From Campylobacter aviculae (lineage in GTDB: Bacteria; Campylobacterota; Campylobacteria; Campylobacterales; Campylobacteraceae), in assembly GCF_005406215.1 (NCBI RefSeq), contig NZ_NXMA01000001.1, forward strand, positions 62,001 through 126,000: a stretch of 64,000 nt of DNA. The letters run 5' to 3'. The notes under the pieces were generated by a model. It made no database searches. It worked only from the letters and a program-made list of their open reading frames with translations, and had not been told where the DNA came from. Below are positions 51,320 through 59,614 of the stretch, one piece after another (the stretch's first letter is position 1; each line of letters begins with the position of its first letter). The position numbers were made by a program, and so were the translations under genes.

Positions 51320-53223
51320 AAAAAATTATTTTTTCATGTACATTTGTATCGGTTATTTTGCTTTGTATTTTTCTTTTTTTGGAATTTGATTTTTTAAAAA
51401 AATATAATCAAGAAAATTTACTTTCTTTTGTTTTTGTAAATTATAATTTAAGCCGTTTTTTTATGTGTTTATTGTGCGGTTTTTTACTCGCTTTTTCTTC
51501 TTTGATTTTACGTATCGTGATGCAAAATCCTTTAGCCAGTGATACAACCTTAGGTGTAGCTCCAAGTGCTAGTTTTGCTATTTTAATCGCTACTTTATTT
51601 TTTCCTGATTTTTTAAATATTTCAAAAGTATTGATGGGCTTTTTAGGGGCTTTTTTAATTTTGTTTTTAATTTTTATTTTTATGCTTAAAAAGCATTTAA
51701 ATTCTACAAGTATCATCCTTTTAGGTCTCATAAGCGGGATGGTTTTTGGTGCTTTAAATTCTTTGATGATTCTTTTTTATCCAGAAGAAAGCAAGGCTTT
51801 TTTACTTTTTAATAGCGGTTATTTTACTCAAAGTGGTTTTAAAGATGTTATAGAGCTTTTTTGTTATTCTAGTATAGCGTTGATTAGCTTGTATTTTTTT
51901 ATCCCTTATTTGAAAATTTTAAATTTAGGAGATGAGCTTGCAAGCAGTGTTGGGCAAAATATCTTTTATGTTAAATTTTTTGCCTTGTGTTTGAGTGCTT
52001 ATTTTATCACTTTGGTGGTTTCTTTTGTAGGGGTGATTAGTTTTTTAGGTTTGTTTGCGAGTATTTTTGTGGAATTTTTTAAGATAAAAAATGCAAGAAA
52101 AGAGTTTTTGATTTGTGGCTTTTTAGGCTTTTTTTTATTGTTTGGAGTGGATTTATTTTTGCAAATTTTGCAAATTACAAAAGGGACTGATTTACCTACC
52201 GGTGGAGTTTTGGCGCTACTTGGTTCTCCGCTACTTATTTTTGCTGTTTTTAAGATGTTGAAGGAGAATTTTAACAATGATGATATTTATATTTTTTCTT
52301 ATTTTAAGGAAAAATATATCATTTTAGGTTTAACCTTGCTTGTTTTGATATTATTTTTTCTTAATTTGTATTTTGATTTTTCAACTTTGAGTTTTAAAAA
52401 TATATCGAATGAAATTTTAGCATTAAGATTAAATAAACTTATTATTTTGCTTTTATGCGGTGTTTTACTAGCCTTGGTTGGTTTTATCTTGCAAAGATTG
52501 AGTTTTAATCCTATGGCATCGCCTGAAATGCTAGGGGTTAATTCCGGAGCAAGTTTGGGTGTCTTGTTTGCTTTGTATTTTTCTTTAGAATATGTTCAAA
52601 TTTTTGCTATTATAGGAGCTTTATCGGTTTTATGCTTTTTATTTTTTTTAAGCTTTAAATTTAATATCAATATGCAAAAAATCATCCTTATAGGTATAGC
52701 TATAATGTTTTTTGCAGATGCTTTGGGTAAAATTTTTCTAGCTAGTGGAGATTTTAAAGCTTATACTTTTTTAGCTTATACTCAAGCAGGACTTATTAAT
52801 ATAGATGAAAATTTAAGTTTATTTTTGTTAATTTATACAGGTATTTTTTTATCGGCTTTGTATATATTGTATCCTAGTTTAAAGATTTTTTCTTTAGGAG
52901 AAAATTGTGCTTTAAGCGTAGGACTTAATGTAATAAAAATTAGAATTATCTTTCTTGTTTTAAGTGCCTTTGCTTGTGCTTTAAGCACTTTGTGTATAGG
53001 TCCTTTTAGTTTTGTGGGTTTATTGGCTCCTCATATTATGAAATTATTGGGTATTAAAAAGCTTTATAATCAACTTTTTGTGGCAGCTTTGCTTGGAATT
53101 TGCTTAATGTTTTTAGCTCATTTTATATCTAAAATCGCATTATTTCCTTATGAAATTCCTTTGGGTATTGTAGCGACTTTACTAGGAAGTATTTATTTAT
53201 TTTTTATGATAAAAAGATATTAA
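51316..53223 (+). CDS. fhuB: fused double-domain siderophore permease (FhuB-like)
   Basis: 635 residues starting with GTG. Two FecCD-type halves in one chain: the first around residues 1-310 (MQNPLASDTTLGVAPSAS), the second around 335-635 (LSFNPMASPEMLGVNSGAS). Each has about ten membrane helices. The tandem arrangement is characteristic of FhuB rather than of heterodimeric FepDG or CeuBC. Last gene of the ABC operon. Confidence 0.88.
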   Translation: MKKIIFSCTFVSVILLCIFLFLEFDFLKKYNQENLLSFVFVNYNLSRFFMCLLCGFLLAFSSLILRIVMQNPLASDTTLGVAPSASFAILIATLFFPDFLNISKVLMGFLGAFLILFLIFIFMLKKHLNSTSIILLGLISGMVFGALNSLMILFYPEESKAFLLFNSGYFTQSGFKDVIELFCYSSIALISLYFFIPYLKILNLGDELASSVGQNIFYVKFFALCLSAYFITLVVSFVGVISFLGLFASIFVEFFKIKNARKEFLICGFLGFFLLFGVDLFLQILQITKGTDLPTGGVLALLGSPLLIFAVFKMLKENFNNDDIYIFSYFKEKYIILGLTLLVLILFFLNLYFDFSTLSFKNISNEILALRLNKLIILLLCGVLLALVGFILQRLSFNPMASPEMLGVNSGASLGVLFALYFSLEYVQIFAIIGALSVLCFLFFLSFKFNINMQKIILIGIAIMFFADALGKIFLASGDFKAYTFLAYTQAGLINIDENLSLFLLIYTGIFLSALYILYPSLKIFSLGENCALSVGLNVIKIRIIFLVLSAFACALSTLCIGPFSFVGLLAPHIMKLLGIKKLYNQLFVAALLGICLMFLAHFISKIALFPYEIPLGIVATLLGSIYLFFMIKRY

Positions 53224-53248
53224 AATTTTTTATTAAGCTCGTATTAAG

Positions 53249-53254
53249 TATAAT
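53249..53254 (+). promoter_or_regulatory. possible -10 for the adenylation operon
   Basis: TATAAT, preceded by AAG, 31 bases before the TTG start at 53285. A 7-bp inverted repeat around one base (AATCAAA/TTTGATT, 53252-53266) overlaps its downstream edge. Read-through from fhuB is also possible, since no terminator is seen. Confidence 0.45.
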
Positions 53255-53284
53255 CAAATTTTGATTTCACCATAAAGGATTTTT

Positions 53285-54796
53285 TTGCTCACCCACATCT
53301 ATGACTTCTTAGAAAAAAGTGTTGAAAACTTTAGTGAAAAAATAGCCTTTGTTGAACCCTTTGCTAAAGAGGGAAGAAAGGAAATTACTTATAAAGAATT
53401 TGATCTTTATTCTAAAAAAGTTGCCAGTGAAATTTTAAGAACTTTAGATAATGATACCCTACCTTTACAAAAAGCCATTCTTATTATACTGCCTAAAGGC
53501 ATTGATTGTTTGATTTCTTTTTTTGGCGTAGCCTTAAGTGGAAACTTTTATACACTCTTAGATGAAAAAAGTCCTAAAGAAAGAATAGAAAAAGTTATAG
53601 AAGTTTTAAAACCAAAACTTCTAATCACTTCTAAAGAATTAAAATTAGATTTAAATTTGACTACTCTTTATACAGAAAATTTTAAAAATTTTAATATCGA
53701 TGAAAATCTAATCACTAAGGCTAAAGAAAACCATATCGATACTAATTTACTTTATGTGCTTTTTACGAGTGGGAGTACTGGAATTCCTAAAGGAGTGAGT
53801 ATAGCTCATAAGAGTGTGGTGGATTATACATTTAGTATTTATCAAATATTAGAAGTTGATTCTCAAAGTTTGTTACTTAATCAAACTCCATTTGACTTCA
53901 GTGCTTCCGTGAGAGATATTTTTTCAAGTGTAAAAGCAGGTGCAACTTTACACATTATTCCTAATCATCTTTTTGCTTTTCCAAATGAAATTTTTTCTTA
54001 TATTGAACAAGAAAAAATCACTATCATTTCTTGGGTACCTTCAGTTTTAACCCATCTTTGCAAAGGAAACGCTTTAGAGAAATTTAGGCTTGATTCTTTA
54101 AAAACTGTAGCTTGGGTGGGTGAGATTATGCCTACTAAAACTTTAAATATTTGGAAAAATCATCTTAAGGAAGCTAAATTTATCAATCTTTATGGCCCTA
54201 CTGAAATTACAGGTGTTTGCACCTACTACATCATCAACCGCCCCTTCAAAGATGATGAACTCTTGCCTATAGGTAAAGAATTAAAAAATGTTCAAGTGAT
54301 GGTTTTTGATGAGAATATGAATTATATAAGTCCTAAAGAAATAGGTAAAAAAGGAGAATTGTATGTAAGAGGTTCATTTTTATCCTTAGGATATTACAAT
54401 GATAAAGAAAAAACCAAAAAAGCTTTTATACAAAATCCTTTACATGATAATTATTTAGATTTACTCTATAAAACAGGAGATATTGTTGCTTATAATGAAT
54501 TTGAAGAATTATTGTGTTATGGAAGAGCTGACAATCAGATCAAATACATGGGTCATAGAATAGAACTAGGAGAAATAGAAAGTATTATTAATTCTCATGA
54601 TAAAGTAAGAAATTCTGCTTGTATTTTTAAAGAAGAGATCATTTGTTTTTATGAGAGTAAAGAAGAAATTGATTTTAGAATGTTTTTAAAAGATAAATTA
54701 CCTCTTTATATGATACCTAAACATTTTAAAAGAATCGATGGTTTTAAACTCAATCAAAATGGTAAGATTGATAGGAATTATTATAAAGAACTTTAA
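53285..54796 (+). CDS. amino-acid-adenylating enzyme (DltA/Cj1307-like)
   Basis: 503 residues, ANL superfamily. Core motifs: LFTSGSTGIPKGV (A3), TPFDFSASVRDIF (A4), INLYGPTEITGVC (A5), LYKTGDIV (A7), GRADNQIKYMGHRIELGEIE (A8) and NQNGKIDR (A10 Lys). It activates an acid as AMP ester for loading on the carrier protein encoded 9 bp on. Around A4 there is either a two-residue insertion or a replaced Asp, so amino-acid specificity cannot be read safely. TTG start with AAGGA five bases ahead. Homologue of an enzyme in the C. jejuni flagellar glycosylation locus, at a different place here. Confidence 0.8.
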   Translation: MLTHIYDFLEKSVENFSEKIAFVEPFAKEGRKEITYKEFDLYSKKVASEILRTLDNDTLPLQKAILIILPKGIDCLISFFGVALSGNFYTLLDEKSPKERIEKVIEVLKPKLLITSKELKLDLNLTTLYTENFKNFNIDENLITKAKENHIDTNLLYVLFTSGSTGIPKGVSIAHKSVVDYTFSIYQILEVDSQSLLLNQTPFDFSASVRDIFSSVKAGATLHIIPNHLFAFPNEIFSYIEQEKITIISWVPSVLTHLCKGNALEKFRLDSLKTVAWVGEIMPTKTLNIWKNHLKEAKFINLYGPTEITGVCTYYIINRPFKDDELLPIGKELKNVQVMVFDENMNYISPKEIGKKGELYVRGSFLSLGYYNDKEKTKKAFIQNPLHDNYLDLLYKTGDIVAYNEFEELLCYGRADNQIKYMGHRIELGEIESIINSHDKVRNSACIFKEEIICFYESKEEIDFRMFLKDKLPLYMIPKHFKRIDGFKLNQNGKIDRNYYKEL

Positions 54797-54805
54797 GGAG
54801 AGAAA

Positions 54806-55033
54806 ATGGAAGAGATTAAGCAGTTTTTTATCAATATAGGCAGAGCTGATGTTGATGAAAATATGCAAAATTTGGTTAGTGATAATATCATCGATAGCTT
54901 AGATGTAATGAATTTAATCAATGAGATAGAAAAACATTATAATAAAACTTTAGATTCTGATTTTATGCGACCTATGTATTTTGAAAGCTTTGAGAGCATT
55001 AAGCAAATGTTAGAACTTGCCATGAAAGATTAA
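54806..55033 (+). CDS. acyl/aminoacyl carrier protein (Cj1308-like)
   Basis: 75 residues, four-helix carrier fold with the phosphopantetheine Ser in DNIIDSLDVMNLI near residue 32. Acidic. Follows the adenylating enzyme by 9 bp with AAGGAG before the ATG, forming a minimal activation/carrier pair as in dltA/dltC. The downstream acceptor enzyme is not obvious. Confidence 0.82.
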   Translation: MEEIKQFFINIGRADVDENMQNLVSDNIIDSLDVMNLINEIEKHYNKTLDSDFMRPMYFESFESIKQMLELAMKD

Positions 55034-55058
55034 TTTGTTTGAATTTATTTCAAACAAG
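55034..55058 (+). terminator. hairpin after the carrier-protein gene
   Basis: TTGTTTGAA (55035-55043) and TTCAAACAA (55049-55057), perfect 9-bp stem, 5-base loop, directly after the stop. No T-run follows, so termination is uncertain. Confidence 0.4.
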
Positions 55059-55106
55059 TTAAAAAATCTAATATAAAGTTAAATTTGGGATAAAAATTTT
55101 TATCTT

Positions 55107-56321
55107 TTAAATAATTTCTAGCTTAAATTTATCCCCTTCATCTTTAAATTTGAAAACTTTGTTTTTGCAAGGATAAGAAATAGAATTTTCCTTCATAAGA
55201 AATTTTCTATCTTTTAATTTTTCAAGCATTAAAGGAAGCTCTTTTTCAAATAATGCCCTATTGTTTAATCTCATACCATGTTCCAAACTTTTAATATATT
55301 TACCATCGATATCCTTTTCATCTTGGATTAGGTGTAAAGTTGCATCAAGATTAAGTTGCTTAAGACATTTATAAAGTTCTATTTTATCTTTAGCTGGAGT
55401 ATTTGCATCTTTAACGCTATGGTAAGAAACATAAATGATGTCTGGATTAGCATTAGCCCCAAGAATAAGATGAGAAGAATTTAAAATCGCTCTTATCATA
55501 TAATTTTCATCTTTAAAATAATAAGGAGAATTAGGATCTTTTCTTGTCCAATGGGTTTTTACAAAACAATTTATTATGGTATTTGGATCATCAAAAATAT
55601 AGTCATATAAATTTGCATCTCTCCCTATTATCAATCTTAACGAGGGTAATATTTCTCCTGAATTGCCAATCACTCCATCCACATACCAAGGAGCAATTTT
55701 GGCTATAAGCAAAGATAGGTATTCTCCATGAGACCCCCCCCCGTAGATCTTTGGTAAATTTGCAAATTGTGGATAATTTTTAGCAATGTCTTTTAAGGCA
55801 TTAATATGATCAATAGCGGCCATAATGCCATAGTTTTGATATTCGTCATTAGGAGGGATAAAAGTTGAAGTAAAATAAGCCTTATAATCTTGTGGAATTT
55901 GATGGTTCGATTTTAAATTTGATATTGTTTGATTTAGGATTTGATAGTAACTATTTGCATTATAAATGCTTAAATCTTGCGCATCTATATTTATATCGTT
56001 TAAGGCTTTTCGTAAATTTTCTAAATCATCTTCCGTAAACATTGTTGTAGCACTGTATTTTTCTATATTTGATCTTCTTTGACAAAAGCAATGATAAAAA
56101 ACATTTACTACGACTACATTAAATTTTTTAGCAATATATTCTCGATCAAAATCTAAAAAAGAAATATCAGCATTAGCCCCATATCCTTTTAGAACAAAAA
56201 CTATAGCCTTTATTTCTTTTTCATCATCATAAGTCATGCGGTATTCTAGTTTTGAAGTTCTTTTGATATTAAGCTCTACATCATCACAAGAAGAAATTTC
56301 ATAAGTTTTATCAACGATCAT
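55107..56321 (-). CDS. DUF2920 (617-family) alpha/beta-hydrolase-like protein, phase-variable (ON)
   Basis: 404 residues. Belongs to the DUF2920 family that occurs in multiple copies in the C. jejuni flagellin-modification region. It looks like an alpha/beta hydrolase: strand AIVFVLKGYGA near the start and a nucleophile elbow YGGGSHGEYL with Ser as candidate nucleophile. The three Gly are encoded by a G9 tract, so slippage removes everything from the Ser onward. No signal peptide. It is convergent with the adenylation/carrier genes. Substrate unknown; a role in acyl transfer or cleavage during glycan modification is inference. Confidence 0.75.
   Translation of the reverse strand: MIVDKTYEISSCDDVELNIKRTSKLEYRMTYDDEKEIKAIVFVLKGYGANADISFLDFDREYIAKKFNVVVVNVFYHCFCQRRSNIEKYSATTMFTEDDLENLRKALNDINIDAQDLSIYNANSYYQILNQTISNLKSNHQIPQDYKAYFTSTFIPPNDEYQNYGIMAAIDHINALKDIAKNYPQFANLPKIYGGGSHGEYLSLLIAKIAPWYVDGVIGNSGEILPSLRLIIGRDANLYDYIFDDPNTIINCFVKTHWTRKDPNSPYYFKDENYMIRAILNSSHLILGANANPDIIYVSYHSVKDANTPAKDKIELYKCLKQLNLDATLHLIQDEKDIDGKYIKSLEHGMRLNNRALFEKELPLMLEKLKDRKFLMKENSISYPCKNKVFKFKDEGDKFKLEII
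55734..55742 (-). repeat. poly-G tract (C9 on plus strand, ON)
   Basis: Nine G on the coding strand, read as three Gly codons just before the candidate nucleophile Ser codon of the DUF2920 gene. At nine the frame is open. Confidence 0.88.
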
Positions 56322-56462
56322 TAATAACCTTTTAATATTTTAAAGATGATTATACTTAAAATTTGGTAAAAATAAAAATATACATCCATCTAAGATTAAA
56401 TTTAATCATTTCTGAAAAATATTTTTGCTAAAATTTTATAAAGTATATTTTTTAGGAAAACT

Positions 56463-58253
56463 ATGGAAAATATTAGAAATTTTTCAATCATAGCACATAT
56501 TGATCATGGAAAAAGCACTCTAGCGGATAGAATCATTTCAGAATGTGGAGCCATTAGCGATAGGCAAATGAGTGCTCAAGTTATGGATACTATGGATATA
56601 GAAAAAGAACGAGGCATTACGATAAAAGCTCAATCTGTTCGTTTAGAATACACCTTTAATAATCAAAAATATATTTTAAATTTGATTGACACTCCAGGTC
56701 ATGTGGATTTTTCATATGAAGTAAGCAGATCTTTGGCAAGTTGTGAAGGAGCTTTGCTTGTAGTGGATGCTTCTCAAGGAGTTGAAGCACAAACCATAGC
56801 CAATGTTTATATCGCACTTGAAAATAACCTTGAGATTATTCCAGTTATCAATAAAATTGATCTTCCAAATGCGGATGTGGAAAAAGTTAAGCACGAAATC
56901 GAGCACATTATAGGTATAGATTGTAAAGATGCAATTTGCGTGAGTGCTAAAACAGGCTTAGGAATAAAGGATCTTATAGAAACGATTATCACTAAAGTTC
57001 CAGCACCAAAAATAGACAATGAAGCTCCAACTAAAGCTTTAATCTATGATTCTTGGTTTGATAATTATTTGGGTGCTTTGGCTTTAGTGAGAATTTATGA
57101 AGGGCAAATTTCTAAAAATGATGAAGTTTTGGTAATGAGTACTGATAAAAAGCATATTGTTCAAGATCTTTTTTATCCTCATCCTCTAAGTCCGGTAAAA
57201 ACTCAAAGTTTAAAATCAGGAGAGGTTGGAGTTGTCGTTTTAGGGCTTAAAACTGTTGGTGATGTTCAGGTTGGAGATACCATCACTTTAACTAAAAATA
57301 AAGCCAAAGAAGCTATAGGAGGCTTTGAAAAAGCAAAAGCCTTTGTATTTGCAGGACTTTATCCTATAGAAACGGATAAATTTGAGGATTTAAGGGATGC
57401 CTTAGATAAATTAAAACTTAATGATAGCTCCATTACTTACGAACCAGAAACTTCTTTGGCTTTAGGTTTTGGCTTTAGGGTTGGTTTTTTAGGTCTTTTG
57501 CACATGGAGGTTATCAAAGAAAGACTAGAAAGAGAATTCAATCTTGACCTCATTGCGACAGCTCCGACAGTAACATACGAAATTTATCAAACCAATGGAG
57601 AACTTTTGAAAATTCAAAATCCTAGCGAACTCCCACCGGTTAATAAAATCGATCATATTAAAGAGCCTTATGTTAAAGCTACGATTATCACTCCGAGTGA
57701 GTTTTTAGGAAATTTAATCACTCTTTTAAATCGCAAAAGAGGGGTGCAGGTGAAGATGGATTATATCACACCTGAACGTGTTTTGTTAGAATACGATGTG
57801 CCTTTAAATGAAATTGTGATGGACTTTTATGATAAATTAAAATCTTTAACTAAAGGGTATGCGAGTTTTGATTATGAGCCGATCGAATTTCGTATTGGGG
57901 ATTTGGTTAAGCTTGATATTAAAGTAGCAGGAGAAAACGTCGATGCTTTAAGCATTATCGTGCCAAATGAAAAAGCACTTAGCAAAGGAAGAGAGCTTGT
58001 AAGTGCGATGAAAGAAATCGTTCCTAGGCAGCTTTTTGAAGTTGCTATTCAAGCAAGTATAGGGAATAAAATCATTGCAAGAGAAACGGTTAAATCTATG
58101 GGAAAAAACGTAACCGCAAAATGTTACGGCGGGGATATTACCAGAAAAAGAAAGCTTTTAGAAAAACAAAAAGAGGGTAAAAAAAGAATGAAGGCCATTG
58201 GTAAAGTCCATTTACCTCAAGAAGCCTTTTTGAGTGTTTTGAAAATCGATTAA
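56463..58253 (+). CDS. lepA: elongation factor 4 (LepA)
   Basis: 596 residues, translational GTPase. G1 [11 protein letters not shown]2 RGITIKAQ, G3 DTPGHVDF and G4 NKIDLP are followed by domains II-IV and the LepA-specific C-terminus ([20 protein letters not shown]). Acts on stalled or mistranslocated ribosomes. Divergent from the DUF2920 gene, with 141 AT-rich bases between. Confidence 0.97.
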   Translation: MENIRNFSIIAHIDHGKSTLADRIISECGAISDRQMSAQVMDTMDIEKERGITIKAQSVRLEYTFNNQKYILNLIDTPGHVDFSYEVSRSLASCEGALLVVDASQGVEAQTIANVYIALENNLEIIPVINKIDLPNADVEKVKHEIEHIIGIDCKDAICVSAKTGLGIKDLIETIITKVPAPKIDNEAPTKALIYDSWFDNYLGALALVRIYEGQISKNDEVLVMSTDKKHIVQDLFYPHPLSPVKTQSLKSGEVGVVVLGLKTVGDVQVGDTITLTKNKAKEAIGGFEKAKAFVFAGLYPIETDKFEDLRDALDKLKLNDSSITYEPETSLALGFGFRVGFLGLLHMEVIKERLEREFNLDLIATAPTVTYEIYQTNGELLKIQNPSELPPVNKIDHIKEPYVKATIITPSEFLGNLITLLNRKRGVQVKMDYITPERVLLEYDVPLNEIVMDFYDKLKSLTKGYASFDYEPIEFRIGDLVKLDIKVAGENVDALSIIVPNEKALSKGRELVSAMKEIVPRQLFEVAIQASIGNKIIARETVKSMGKNVTAKCYGGDITRKRKLLEKQKEGKKRMKAIGKVHLPQEAFLSVLKID

Positions 58254-58360
58254 TTTTATATAAATAAAAATTTATTTCAAAATTAGACTTGAATTTTATT
58301 GATAATTTTAATACAATGCTTGAAAAATAATTTTCTATAAAATAAATCTAAGGAGAAGAA

Positions 58361-59002
58361 ATGATTAAAAAGTTTTTACTTTTTACACTTGTAGCTTTGT
58401 TTTTAAATTCTTGTGCTAGTAAGAATACTTTTGATCAAGTTAATCAAATTTCTAAAGATTCAGCGTGCAGTCCTTGTGAGAGTCCAAATGGCTATGAAGC
58501 TAAAATAAAAGGTCTTTTATATATAAGCGATATTGGAATTCAATGTTGTGCTAATAAACGTACTTTAGATACTGCAGTGGCTTTAAAAAAGGTTTATTTG
58601 CATCGTTTTTATGATTTAAAAGAAAATCAAAAAGTATTTTTTACGAAAAATCAAAAATTACTTGTAGATCTTAATTTTAATGCTATTTTTTATACATACT
58701 TAAAACAAGAACTTGAAGCTCGTGGTATTGTAGTACTTGATGACAATAGTGCAGATTCTCCTTATGTGACTAAAGTAGATCTTGCTTTTGTTGGATATAG
58801 TGCAAAGCAAGACGGAATAGGATTGCATTCAAAGCTTGTTGGAGTTTTAAATTTAAGTGATGTAAATAAAAATAGAAAATTCACCTTACGCACAAAGCAA
58901 GATGTACAAGGTTTTGAAAATTTAAAAGATATTACTTTTTATACACATTTACTTATAAAACAAATGGCCAATAAAGCAGCAAGCATCATTTCAGAACTTT
59001 GA
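58361..59002 (+). CDS. mapA: outer-membrane lipoprotein MapA
   Basis: 213 residues. Lipoprotein signal FLNSCAS (Cys near residue 18), then a conserved body including CESPNGYEAKIKGLLYISDIGIQCC and QELEARGIVVLDD. Membrane-associated protein A was first used as a C. jejuni marker; exact function is unclear, though its lipoprotein fold suggests a role in export or surface-structure assembly. Strong ribosome site AAGGAGAAG. Overlaps ctsW by 4 bp. Confidence 0.88.
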   Translation: MIKKFLLFTLVALFLNSCASKNTFDQVNQISKDSACSPCESPNGYEAKIKGLLYISDIGIQCCANKRTLDTAVALKKVYLHRFYDLKENQKVFFTKNQKLLVDLNFNAIFYTYLKQELEARGIVVLDDNSADSPYVTKVDLAFVGYSAKQDGIGLHSKLVGVLNLSDVNKNRKFTLRTKQDVQGFENLKDITFYTHLLIKQMANKAASIISEL

Positions 59003-59574
59003 AATGCTTAAATTGCGGAGGCTTTACTCTGCTTTGTTTTTGTGATGATTGTTCTCAAGAATTATCCGATTTTTCTTTAGGGATAAGAATTCTTGAGGAT
59101 GATTTTAAAGTATATTCTTTTTATAAATACCATGAAATAAAACATTTATTGCACTCTAAGCATCATTTTTATGGTTATTTCGTTTTTCATTTTTTAGCAA
59201 GGCTTAGTTTTGCTAAATTTAAAAATTTCTTTTCTCCTGATGAAAAAATTAATGCTATAGCTTTAGATGACAAGGTGGAAAATTTACTTTATTCTCATTC
59301 GGCTATTTTGGCTAAATATTTAAAAACTCAATTCATTAAGCCTGTATTTGGAGCTTTACATTCTCAAAATTCTTTAAAATATTCTGGAAAAAGTTTAGAA
59401 TATAGGCAAAAAAATAAAAGAAATTTTAAACTTTTAAAAAGAATTTCTCATCCTGTGATTTTGGTTGATGATATTGTAACTTCAGGATCTAGTTTAATAG
59501 AAGCTAAAAATTTTTTAGAAAAAAATGAAATTTCTGTTCTTTTTGCTCTTGTTTTAGCTGATGCAAAAGTTTAA
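58999..59574 (+). CDS. ctsW: ComF-family transformation protein CtsW
   Basis: 191 residues starting with TTG (no in-frame ATG nearby; coupled to the mapA stop). N-terminal zinc-type CLNCGGF...CFCDDC, then a phosphoribosyltransferase-like domain with the PRPP loop VILVDDIVTSGSSL near residue 155. ComF proteins help single-stranded DNA entry during natural transformation. In C. jejuni, Cj1028c is named CtsW. Second Cts gene in the window. Confidence 0.82.
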   Translation: MKCLNCGGFTLLCFCDDCSQELSDFSLGIRILEDDFKVYSFYKYHEIKHLLHSKHHFYGYFVFHFLARLSFAKFKNFFSPDEKINAIALDDKVENLLYSHSAILAKYLKTQFIKPVFGALHSQNSLKYSGKSLEYRQKNKRNFKLLKRISHPVILVDDIVTSGSSLIEAKNFLEKNEISVLFALVLADAKV

Positions 59575-59614
59575 TATGGTAAAATAAAAATTTCAATATT
59601 GTGGAAGGATTTTT

